From the NCBI GenBank assembly GCA_037974665.1, contig CM075764.1, forward strand, positions 116,622,325-116,686,324: 64,000 bases of DNA, written 5' to 3'. The notes under the pieces were generated by a model. That model ran no database searches, had not been told where the DNA came from, and saw only the letters and a program-made list of their open reading frames with translations. Origin of the DNA: Ehretia macrophylla (lineage: Eukaryota; Streptophyta; Magnoliopsida; Boraginales; Ehretiaceae). Positions 13,194 through 25,256 of the stretch are shown here, in pieces. The position numbers and the translations under genes were made by a program. Every line of letters starts with the position of its first letter. Position 1 is the stretch's first letter.

Positions 13194-16100
13194 TGTCACG
13201 CCCCAACCCGACCCATAAAGGTTAAACTAGGGTGTGATCTAATCATTCAAGTCATATCACGTACTTAATCGTTCAAGAGGGTTTAGCACTTAACGTTTTA
13301 GCCTAAACTCCACAATTTTTTAGAAAATCGGCAGCATAACGGCTGTAATTGGGCTCTTTAGTTTGACCTAATTCTCTAAATGCCTCAAAATTTCCAATCT
13401 CAATTTCATTTCCAACTAAGATTACTATTTATAACCAATCGAAATGTCTACCAGTTATGTCGAAGTCTCGTTCGATTAACAACCTAGCATGATACTATGT
13501 CTCGTTTGTTTGTTTGTCCTCATTACAAAAGTACATGTTGATCTTAGCTTAACAATGAGTACCTGCTTAAGATTGGATAGGTTCATTTTACTTAGTCCTT
13601 ACCTAATACTTCATAATCCTATGATAGATACTAGCCAATAACGATAGCAAAAACGACCATAGTAGTGTCTATCTAGTTATTATTAGTACAAACCAAAATT
13701 AGACCCCAAATTACAACGGGGGTCCTTTAAATTACAACAACAAGCATCATAAGAAATGAAATAGTCTTCAAGTAACATATTGTTCACGAAATGGCCATAG
13801 TCAAGCAAGCCACGTAGGGCAAGCAATCACTCCAAGGAATTATCATTAGGCACGTCGTCCTCGGGTACCTGTTCTTGGTCTTCTTCACCTGAGATGATAA
13901 AAGAGGGTGAGTCCTTATGAACTCAGCGAGGGGAACGAGAAATAAGTTTTGAAACTCATTTTTCCGGATCAACTTATGAAAACCCTTTTTGCAAGCATGA
14001 ATATATCACAAGTAAGTACATAACGTAATGTAAAAGTAAAGGAACTCAATTACCCGTCTTTCCTCCCCGAGGTCCTCTAGGAACCAAGCGAGAGTACTTA
14101 TACACATAGTGAAAAAGATACGGTGAGCTTTTGCTCTTAGTTCAATTCCAGTATCAATTGTTGCGGCCGGCTTCAGTTCATCCCATTATCACGCCAAATG
14201 GGTATACTCCGGATATATCCCGAAATCCTACGACCCAACTCTCCGAGGAAGTCTAGCCCCCAAGTGAGAGAGAAAATTGGACAATGGTAGTCACGGTTGC
14301 ATCGGCAAGCCCGATGCCGCCCGGTGTGCGTGAACGCTACCACGCTAGAATGAAAGGTTGCAACCTGGTATGTAATGCACATTTATGACATTTAATATAT
14401 CACATTTGGAGGACAACAAAGTAGGTTGCCTCCGAGCAGTCATAAGATTGCACATTGACAAGTAAACAAGCGAGGCACGATATGACAGGCAATTTCACTT
14501 GAAAAGCACATGGAGTTATATGAATATTAAACGGGCAGCCATGTAACGCATGTAAATCAAGTCATATAACTCATTTCGAAGTTCACGTAATCAAATAATA
14601 GGATTATTCAATATGCAACGACATCTACGTGGGACCGGGTGCAAGAAATGCCTACTTGTCAATATGTAATCATCGAAATCATGTTTAGGGCTATGAGGGA
14701 AACTACGGGCAGCCTACTAATTACATAATCAAACACGATATTCGTAGGATCAACACTTAGCAAATTTACCTAGTCACTAGGGTTTCAATTCGTGCTTACC
14801 CGTGCGATTAAGCCCCAAGTCATCTCGTAATTAAGCTCAAGCCATGCATTGATTAATTCAAACACCCTCAAGCATTCAAAACAGTCCACACAACATCCAA
14901 ATGCCACAATCCCAAGCATTTAATACAACAAGGGAAGCTACATTAATTTTTCTAAGCATATCACTAGGTGAAACCCTCACTGCAATGGGCTGTTTTCTCA
15001 CAATCATTAAGACAAGCAAAAAAACTCCAATTCTAGTGAACAAGATGTCAAATTAAAGCTTAAGTAGTGAACTAAATTCAGAAACAAACCTCGCATCATT
15101 TGGAGTGCGGGTTCAAGAGTTATAGCCAAAACAGTGAGACTACACAAAACTGTCCAGATTTGCACACATTTCAATACCTGTCGTTTTTTAGGGCCTTAGG
15201 GTCCGATAAGTCAAAACTGGTTCGTTCTACAAGGTTAGTGAATCTGCCAAAACCTGCTTCATTTTTCCAGACTTTCCAGATTTGGACACATTTTAATAAT
15301 TTTCCATTTTGAGGACCTTAGAGTCAAAATTAGCTTTGGCCTATTTCTGTGAAAAATGCTCAAAACTGGAAAACCTAGTTATCTACCAATTTTAACGCAT
15401 TTTCAAAATTTTTACCTGGTCAAAATCACCTCGTACCAACAAGGCAGAAGGCTGTCACATGCCCGATTTCATCTATCATCACATTCTAGCCAAATATCTT
15501 GCCATGCATGTTTACAAAAGCTCATGAACACGCATAAATCACAAGTACAGAAGTAAAGATAGAAATTTTAGGGCATGCATGTGGTTTTTTGAAAGATTTT
15601 CAAGAAGTTTTAGCCCACACCTTAGAAAGACAACAAAGAAGATGCAAGAACTCTTTAGGATGCACAAGATTGACTCTTTTCCTTGCTTACCCGTGAGACC
15701 ACTTGATTTTCTCTAATTTCTTAGCTAAGTTACCATGTTCTTACGAGGTGCATGTGTTTAGAACAAGAAGAAAAGAAATGGAAGGTAACAAACTTACCTA
15801 AACTGAAATGGATGTGCTAAAGGCTTGCATGTGTGCTTCTTTGCTCCTAGTTTTGCTTGGTCGAGATACTAAGCTTCTTGCATGTCTTGATGAACCATTG
15901 AGTGATGAAGTTAAGCTATGGAGTGTAGAAACTCAGCCAAGGCCGAGAGAGAGAGAGAGAAGAATGAGAGGGAGAGAGAAGAAATGAGAGAAAGAAAGAA
16001 GAATGAAAGAAAAATGAAAAGCCTTGAAGAGATTGATGCATATGTCGGCCTAGGGCCTTGCAAATTCAGATTTTGTGTCTTCAAGAAGCATCATTTGAAG

Positions 16101-16696
16101 TGTCTAGCATGGGCAAGGAGCTTGTGTCGAGATTTGGAGCTTTGAGGAGGGTTTTGAGCTAATTTTTTTATTGCTTTGTGTCATAGAATTGTCATAGAAT
16201 GTTTAGGAATAGAATTTGAAATTAAAATGCATGGACAATGGCTCCTAGTGGTCGGCCAAGGGTGTGTTAAAATCTGAATTTTTGTCTTGGTTGAGCAATA
16301 ATTAATTGTGTGTTTGGGATATGCAAAGAATAAAGAATAAAGAATGTATAGCCTTTTGTGAGATTTTGTCTTCTAGTGGGTTGAATTAACAATTTAATAT
16401 TAGTTAGTGGAATTTGTAGGATTAATTAATGATCTAGTGCTTCGTGTAAGATTCTTTCTTGATTAGCGTGAGAGCACACTTTCCTAGGTTTAGGACACGC
16501 ACTACGAGGTAAGGCACGAACTACGAGACGAATGCACGTTTCCCAAGTAAATGCTCACAACCCTAAATGTATGCACATAATTCAATGCAAGGCACACAAA
16601 ACGAAACACGATTCTTAAACCTAGGTCAAGGCACGCAAATCTAGGTTAGGGCACACAAAACGAGGTATCGCACACATATTGAGGTCGGGCTTCACA
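13194..16696 (-). repeat. 5' LTR of element 1 (about 3.5 kb)
   Basis: Plus-strand start TGTCACGCCCC, end GGCTTCACA, then GCTGC and satellite. It pairs with 4832-8401. It holds a (GA)n run near 15,945-15,960 and, at 14173-14382, a 69-codon frame that is also open in two other LTR copies (see findings). No separate gene is supported. Confidence 0.95.
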
Positions 16697-19600
16697 GCTG
16701 CGCCTATTTTCGAAGCCCAAAATCGAACGTTTTCATTAATTTTGGGACACTTTTCTTGTTTTTTGCTGTTTTCTCGTCCCGGATCGTATGTTGTGAGCCG
16801 CGAAAAGGACGACAATCTAATCCATCACATTTCTATTACCGAATCCCACGGCACCTTCGGTAAGACAACTTCACTTCATGTAGAGCCTAGTCCCGCAAAC
16901 CAAGGGCGTGGGGCTTGTGACCAGGTATCTGTCGCTCCGGTGCCCATAACTTTTGATCCATCAGGATTTACGCGGCGCACAGCATACCGTTGGAAAGCTC
17001 TTTGAGACCTCTACGATGGGGCAACAATCCTACTCGGCTGCACTTATTTTTGGAGTCCAAAATCGAACATTTTCATCAATTTCAGGACACTTTTCTTCTT
17101 TTGTGCTATTTTTTCGTCCCGGATCGTACGTCGTGAGCCGTGAAAATGACGACAACCTAATCCATCACATTTCTATTATCGAATCCCACGGCACCTTGGC
17201 AAGACAACTTCACATCATGTAGAGGTTGGACCCGCAAATCGCGGGCGTGGGGCTTGTAACAAGGTATCCGTCGCTCCGGTGCCCATAACTTTTGATCCGT
17301 AAGGTGTTACGCGGCGCACAGCATACCGTTGGAAAGCTCTCCGAGAGCTCTACGACGGGGGCATAAAGCCTGTGCAGCTGCGCCTATTTTCAGAGTAGAA
17401 CATTTAACGTTTTTATCAGTTTCGGGACACTTTTCTTCTTTTTCGCTGTTTTTCCGTCCCGGATCGTACGTCGTGAGCCACGAAAAGGACGACAACCCAA
17501 TCCATCACATTTCTATTACCAAATCCCACGGCACCTTGGGCAAGACAACTTCACTTCATGTAGAGGCTAGACCAACAAACTGAGGGCGTGGGGATTGTGA
17601 CCAGGTATCCGTCGCTCCGGTGCCCATAGGTTTTGATACGTAAGGAGTTACGCGGTGCACAACATACTGTTGGAAAGCTCTCCGAGAGCTCTACAATCGG
17701 GACAACAAGCCTGCTCTGTTGCGCCTATTTTCGGAGCCCATAATTGAATGTTTTCATCAGTTTTGAGACACTTTTCTTCCTTTTCGCTATTTTTTCATCT
17801 AGGATCGTAAGTCGTGAGCCGCGAAAAGGACGACAACCTAATCCATCACATTTCTATTACCGAATCCCACGGCACCTTGGGTAAGACAACTTCACTTCAT
17901 GTAAAGGCTGGGCCCGCAAACCGAGGGCATGGGGCTTATGACCAGGTATCTGTCGCTCCGGTGCCCATAACTTTTGATCTTTAAGGATTTACGCGGCGCA
18001 TAGCATACCGTTGGAAAGCTCTCCGAGACCTCTACGACGGGGGCAACAATCCTACTCGGCAGCGTCTATTTTGGGGGCCCAAAATTGAATATTTTCATCA
18101 GTTTCGGGACACTTTTCTTCTTTTACGCTATTTTTTAGTCCCGGATCATACGTCGTGAGCCGCGAAAAGGACGACAACCTAATCCATCACATTTCTATTA
18201 CCGAATCCCACGATACCTTGGCAAGACAACTTCACTTCATGTAGAGGCTGGGCCCGTAAATCGAGGACGTAGGATTTGTGACCAGGTGTTACACGGCGCA
18301 CAGCATACCGTTGGAAAGCCCTCCGAGAGCTCTACGACGGTGGCACCAAGCCTGCTTGGTTGCGCCGGTTTTCAGAGCCAAAAATCGAACATTTTCATCA
18401 GTTTCGGGACACTTTTCTTCTTTTCCTCTATTTTTTCATCCCGGATCGTACGTCGTGAGCTGCGAAAATGACAACAACCTAATCCATCACATTTCTATTA
18501 CCGAATCCCATGGCACCTTGGGCAAGACAACTTCACTTCACGTAGAGGCTGGGCCAGCAAACCGAGGGCGTGGGGCTTGTGACCAGGTATCCGTCGCTCC
18601 GGTGCCCATAACTTTTGATCCGTAAGGAGTTACGCGGTGCACAGCATACCGTTGGAAAGCTCACTGAGAGATCTACAACGGGAGAACCTAGCATGCTCAG
18701 CTGTGCCTATTTTTGAAACCCAAAATTGACCATTTTCATAAGTTTTGGGACACTTTTCTTCTTTTGCGTTATTTTTCTGTCCCGGATCGTACGTCGTGAG
18801 CCGCGGAAAGGACGATAACCTAATCCATCACATTTCTATTACCGAATCCCACGTCCCCTTGGGCAAGAAAACTTCACTTAACGTAGAGGTTGGGCCTGCA
18901 AATCGAGGGCGTGGGGCTTGTGACCAGGTATCCGTCGTTCCGGTGCCCATAACTTTTGATCCGTAAGGTGTTATGCGGTGCACAACATACCGTTGGAAAG
19001 CCCTCCGAGAGCTCTACGACAGGGGCAGAAAGCCTGCTCAACTGCGCCTATTTTCAGAGCCCAAAATTTAACATTTTCATTCGTTTCGGGACACTTTTCT
19101 TCTTTTTCGCTGTTTTTTAGTCCCGAATTGTGCGCTGTGAGCTGCGAAATGGACGACAACCTAATCCATCACATTTTTATTACGGAATCCCATGGAACCT
19201 TGGTCAAGAAAACTTCGCTTCATGTAGAGGCTGGGCCCGCAAATCGAGGGCGTAGAGCTTATGACCAGGTATCCGTCGCTTTGGTGCCCATAACTTTAGA
19301 TCCGTAAGGAGTTACACGGTGCACAACATACCGTTGGAAAGCTCTCCGAGAGCTCTATGATGGGGGCACCAAGCCTACTCGGCTGCACCTATTTTCAAAG
19401 CCCAAAATCTAACGTTTTCATCAGCTTTGGGATACTTTTCTTCTTTTACGGTGTTTTTTCATCCCGGATCATACGTCGTGAGCCGTGAAAAGGACGACAA
19501 CCTAATCCATCACATTTCTATTACCGAATCCCATGGTACCTTGAGCAAGACGACATCACTTCACGTAGAGGTTGGGCCTGCAAATCGAGGGCGTAGGGCT

Positions 19601-21699
19601 TGTGACCAGGTATCCGTTGCTCTGGTGCCCATAACTTTTGATCCGAAAGGAGTTACATGGTGCATAATATACAGTTAGAAAGCTCTCCGAGAGCTCTATG
19701 ACGGGGGTACCAAGCCTACTCGGCTGTGCCTATTTTCAAAGCCCAAAATACAACGTTTTCATCAGCTTTGGGATATTTTTCTTCTTTTACGATATTTTTT
19801 CTTCCCGGATTGTACGTCGTGAGTCGCGAAAAGGACGACAACCTAATCCATCACATTTCTATTACCGAATCCCACGGCACGTTGGGCAAGACAACTTCAC
19901 TTCATGTAGAGGCTGGGCCCCCAAACCGAGGGCGTGGGGCTTGTGACCAGGTATCCGTCGCTCCGGTGCCCATAACTTTTGATCTGTAAGGAGTTACACG
20001 GCGCACAGCATACCGTTGGAAAGCTCTCCGAGAGCTATACGACGGGGGCAGCAACCCTACTCGGCTGCGCCTATTTTTGGAGCCTAAAATCGAACATTTT
20101 CATCAATTTCAGGACACTTGTCTTCTTTTATGCTATTTTTTGTCCCGGATCGTACGTCATGAACCGCGAAAAGGACGACAGCCTAATCCATCACATTTCT
20201 ATTATTGAATCCCATGACACGTTGGGCAAGACAACTTCACCTCACATAGAGGCTGGGCCCGCAAACCGAAGGCGTGGGGCTTGTGACCAGGTATCCGTCG
20301 CTCCGGTGCCCATAACTTTTGATCCGTAAGGAGTTACGCGGCGCCCATCATACCGTTGGAAAGCTCTCTGTGAGCTCTACGACGGGGGAACATAGCATGC
20401 TCGGCTGCCACTGTTTTTGAGGCCCAAAATCGAACATCTTCATAAGTTTTGGGACACTTTTCTCCTTTTGCACTATTTTTCCGTACGGGATCGTACTTTG
20501 TGAACCGCGAAAAGGACGACAACATAATCCATCACATTTCTATTACAGAATCCCATGGCACCTTGGGCAAGACAACTTCACTTCACGTTGAGGCTGGGCT
20601 TGCAAACCGAGGTTGTAGGGTTTGTGACTAGGTATCCGTCGCTCTGGTGCCCATAACTTTTGATCCGTAAGGAGTTACGCGGCGCATAGCATACCGTTGA
20701 AAAGCTCTCCGAGAGCTCTACGACGGGGGCAACAAACCTACTAAGTTGCGCCTATTTTTGAAACTCAAAATCAATCATTTTCATCAGTTTCGGGACACTT
20801 GTCTTCTTTTGCGCTGTTTTTCTGTCCCGGATCATACGTCGTGAGCCGCAAAAAGGACAACCTAGTCCATCACATTTCTATTATCGATTCCCACGGTACC
20901 TTGGGCAAGACAACTTCACTTCATGTAGAGGCGGGGCCCACAAATCTAGGGCGTGGGGCTTATGACTAGGTATCCATCGCTTCGGTGCACATAACTTTTG
21001 ATCCGTAAGGTCTTACGCGGCGTACAACATACCGTTGGAAAGCCCTCCGAGAGCTCTACGACGGGGGCACTAAGCCTGCTCGGCTGCGCCTGTTTTCAAT
21101 ACCCAAAATCGAACATTTTCATCAGTTTCGGGATACTTTTTTCTTTTACGCTGTTTTTACGTCCCGGATCGTACGTCGTGAGCCGCAAAAATGACGAAAA
21201 TCAAATTCATCACATTTTTATTATCGAATCCCATGGCACCTTGGGCAAGACAACTTCACTTCACGTAGAGGCTCGGCCCGCAAACCGAGGGCGTGGGGCT
21301 TGTGAACAAGTATCCGTCGCTCCGGTGCCCATAACTTTTGATCCGTTAGGAGTTACGTGGCTCACAGCATACTGTTGGAAACCTATCTAAGAGCTCTACC
21401 ACGGATGAACCTAGCATGCTCGGCTGCGCCTATTGTCAGAGCCCAAAATTGTACATTTTCATAAGTTTTGGTACACTTTTCTTCTTTTACGCTGTTTTTC
21501 CGTCCCGGATCCTACGTCGTGAGCCGCGAAAAGGACGACAACCTAATCCATCACATTTCTATTATTAAATCCCACGGTACCTTAGGCTAGACAACTTCAC
21601 TTCACGTAGAGGCTGGGCCCGTAAACCGAGGGCGTAGGGCTTGTGACCAGGTATCCGTCACTCCAGTGTTCATAACTTTTGATCCCTAAGGAGTTACGC
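16697..21699. repeat. 341-bp satellite array 2 (about 14-15 monomers)
   Basis: Continuation of array 1 after element 1. Anchors at 16989, 17328, 17669, 18010, 18310, 18651, 18992, 19333, 19674 and 20015 give spacings of 339, 341, 341, 300, then 341 repeatedly. The 300-bp monomer (18010-18310) has lost about 41 bp. Monomer variants match those of array 1, but their order is less regular. The array is interrupted at 21699 by a solo LTR. Confidence 0.97.
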
Positions 21700-24600
21700 T
21701 GTGAGGCCTGACCTCGATTTACATGCGATGTGTCGCTTCGTGTGCCCTAACCTAGATTTGCATGCCTTGACCTAGGTTTAAGAGTTTTGTTTCATTTTAT
21801 GTGCCTTGCATTGAATTACGTGCATTCATTTAGAGTTGCGTGCATTTGTTTGAGAAACGTGCATTCGTCTCATAGTTCGTGTCTTACCTCGTAGTACGTG
21901 CCCTAAATCTAGGAAAGCGTGCCCGTACACTAATCAAGAAAGCATCTTACACAAAGCACTAGATCATTAATTAATCCTACAAACTCCACTAACTAATATT
22001 AAAATGCTAATTCAACTGACTAGAAGATGAAATTTTACCAAAAGCTAAACATTCTTATTCTTTATTCTTTATTCTTTTGCACATCCCAAACACACAATAT
22101 AATAATGCTCAAAACATAACAAAATTTCAGATTGGAACAGTAGCTTGGCCGACCACATGATGTATTTGAGAAGGATTTGCATAATTCAAAAATCATACCT
22201 AGACAACCTATGACACAAAGTATAAAAAAGATAACCTAAAACCCTACCCAATGCACCACACCCTCGGCCCACTCAATTGCCCATGCTAAGATGATTCAAA
22301 ATATGCTCTTGAAGACACAAAAATCAAGAATTTTGAAGCCTTAGGATGACACACTCACAAACACCAACACTTTATTCATTTCAACTTCTTATTCTCTCAT
22401 TTACACACTCTCTCTCGGCCTAGGCTACTTCATCATATCTCCATAGCTTAAGCTCATCATCCTAAGGTTCCTCAAGACACTCAAGGCCCTAGGAAGCTTG
22501 ACCAAGCAAGCTAGAAGCAAAGAAACATGCATGCAAGCTCATAGAACACTCATTCGGCCCTATGTATGTTTGATAGCTTTTCCTTCATCTCCCTTTTGTT
22601 CTAACCACATGCACATACTAAGGACATGGTAACTCAGCTAGGAATTAAAGAAATCAAGCAATATCTCTGGGCCAAACAAGGAGAGAAGACCATTTGTGCA
22701 TCTTCAAGAGTTTTGAGCATCATTTGTTGTCAATAGGCTAAGGTGAGGGTTAATCTTTTTTTAAAAGCTTTCAAAAACCACATGCATGTCTTCATATTCT
22801 ATTTTTACCTCTGTACTTGTAGTATGTGTGTGTACATGAGCTTTTGTAACCATGCATGGCAAGCTATTTAGCTGGAATTTGAAGATAAGTGAAATCGCAA
22901 AATGGCAGATTTCTGACTTGTTAGAACGAAGTGAATTTGGCCTGGTAGATGATGTTTAAAATGCATGGAAATTGGTAGGTGACTAGTGTTTCCAGTTCTG
23001 AGCAATTTTTATAGAAATAGGCCAAGGCCAATTTTGACTCTAAGGTCTTCAAAATGGCCAAACATCGAACGGTGTCCAAATCTGGAAAATCTGGGAAAAT
23101 GGAGCAGGTTTTTAGCAGTTCATTGTACTTGTAGAACAAACCAGTTTTGACTTAGCAAATGATATCTAAAATCCATTAAATTTGGTAGGTTACTATATTT
23201 TTCAGTTCTGGACATTTTTGTCAGACATAGACTAAGGCTAAATCTGACCCTAAGGCCCTCAAAAATGACAAGTATTGAAATGTGTACAAATCTGAACAGT
23301 TTTGCATAGTCTCACGGTTTTGGCTATAACTCTTGAATCCGAACTCCAAATGATGCGAGGTCTGTTTCTGGATTTAGTTCACTTAATAAGCTTTAATTCA
23401 AATTTTTTTTCACTGAAATTGGAGATTGTTGGATTGTCTAAATGATTGTGGGAAAACAGACCATTGCAGTGAGATTTTTATCTAGTAATATGCCTTGAAA
23501 ATTGTTGTAACTTCTCTTGTGGTATTAAATGCTTGGGATTGTGGCACTTGGATGTTGTGTGGACTGTTTTGGATGATTGAGGGTGTTTTAATTAATCGAT
23601 GCATGGCTTGGATTTAATTACGTGACAAAAATGAGACTTAATCGCACGTGTAAGCATGAATTGAAACCCTATTAACTATGCAATCTCGCTAAGGGATGAT
23701 CATATGATTAATGTGTTTAATTGTGTGATTAGTGGGCTGCCTAAGAAATGTTAAGTATACTTGAAATGTGATTCCAATGATTACATATTGATAAGTAGAC
23801 TTTTCTTGCACCCGGTCCCACGTAGACGTCGTTGCATGTTGTATGACCTTATTATTTGATTACGTGAATCCCGAAATGAGTTATATGACTTGATTTACAT
23901 GTGTTACATGGATGCCCGTTTAATATTCATATAACTCCATGTGCCTTACAAGTGAAATTTCCTGTCATAGCATGCCTCGCGTGTTTACTTGTCAATGTGC
24001 AATCTTATGACTACTCGGAGGCAACCTACTTTGTTGTCCTCCTAATGTGATATATTAAATGTCATAAATGTGCATTGCATACAAGGTTGCAACCTTTCAT
24101 TCTGGCGTGGTAGCGTTTCACACACACTGGGCGGCATCGGGCTTACCGGTGCAACCGTGACTACCATTGTCCAATTCCCTCTCTCGCTTGGGGGCTAGAC
24201 TTCATCGGAGAGTTGGGTCATAGGATTTCGGGGTACATCCGGAGTACACCCATTTGGCGTGATAAGGGGATGATTTGAAGTTGGCCGCAACAACTAATAC
24301 TGGAAATGAATTGAGAGCAAAAGCTCACCGTATCATTTTTACTATGTGTATAAGTACTCTCGCTTGGTTCCTAGAGGACCTCGGGGAGGAAAGATGGGTA
24401 ATTGTGTTCTTTTACTTTTATATTACATTATGAACTTATTTGTGATATATGTCATGCTTGCAAAAAGGGTTTTCATAAGTTGAACTAGAAAATGAGTTTC
24501 AAAACTTATTTCTCGTTCCCCCTCGCTGAGTTCATAAGGACTCACCCTCTTTTATCATCTCAGGTGAAGAAGATCAGGAACAGGTACCTGAGGATAACGT

Positions 24601-25256
24601 GCCTATTGATGACTCCTTGGAGTGATTGTATGCCCTACGTGCCTTACGTGGTTGTGGCTGTTTTATGAACGATATGTTGTTTGAAGAACATCTCTTTTGT
24701 TGTTTGTCATTGCTATTGTAAATGACCCACATTGTAATTTGGGGTCAAATTTTGGTTTGTACTGATCATAACTACATAGACACTCTTCTGGTCGTTTTGC
24801 TATCGCTACTTTGGTTTAGTGTCTATCACAGGCTTATGACGTATTAGGTAAAGGGATAAGTAAAATGAATCTATCCAATCTTAAGTAGGTACTCATTGGT
24901 AAAATAAGATCAACAGGTACTTTTGTAACAAGGATTGACACATAAACGAGACATAGTTGCTATGCTAGGTGTTAATCAAGCGAGACTTCGAGAAAACTAG
25001 TAGGCATTTCGATTGGTGATAAATAGTAATCTTAGTTGGAATCAAATTTGAGATTGCAAGTTTTGAGGCGTTTAGGAAATTAGGTCAAACTAAAGAGCCC
25101 AATTGCAGCCATTATGCTGCTGGTTTTCTGGAGAATTTTTGAAGTTTAGGCTGACGTTAAGTGCTAAACCTTAATGAATGATTAAGTACATGAAATGACA
25201 TGAATGTTTAGATCACATCCTAGTCTAACCTCTATAGGTCGGGTTGGGGCGTGATA
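21700..25256 (+). mobile_element. solo LTR of a Tekay-type element
   Basis: A single LTR of 3,557 bp starting TGTGAGGCC and ending GGGGCGTGATA, where the family end is GTGACA. It is flanked on both sides by TACGC (21695-21699 and 25257-25261), a perfect 5-bp target duplication inside the satellite phrase GAGTTACGCGG. No internal region is present, so an element inserted here and recombined between its two LTRs, leaving one. Orientation is opposite to the other copies in the window. It differs from element 1's LTR more than that element's two LTRs differ from each other (roughly 15% over the first 250 bp by eye), so it is older or of another subfamily. Confidence 0.93.

Larger units (their letters stand above)
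4832..16696 (-). mobile_element. Tekay/Del-type Ty3/gypsy chromovirus, element 1 (fossil)
   Basis: LTR retrotransposon of 11,865 bp with coding on the minus strand. It has two LTRs of about 3.5 kb (4832-8401 and 13194-16696) around a 4.8-kb internal region with gag, protease, reverse transcriptase, RNase H, integrase and a C-terminal chromodomain in that order. That order, the chromodomain and the initiator-Met primer site place it in the chromoviruses, most like Tekay/Del. Flanks are GTTGT (4827-4831) and GCTGC (16697-16701); the satellite consensus here is GCTGC, so this is a 5-bp target duplication with two C-to-T changes in the left copy. The coding region is broken in roughly six to eight places. 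Over the first roughly 550 bp the two LTRs differ at about 5% of sites by hand count, which at 1.3e-8 changes per site per year is about 2 million years (rough; methylated C decay would inflate it). Confidence 0.95.
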
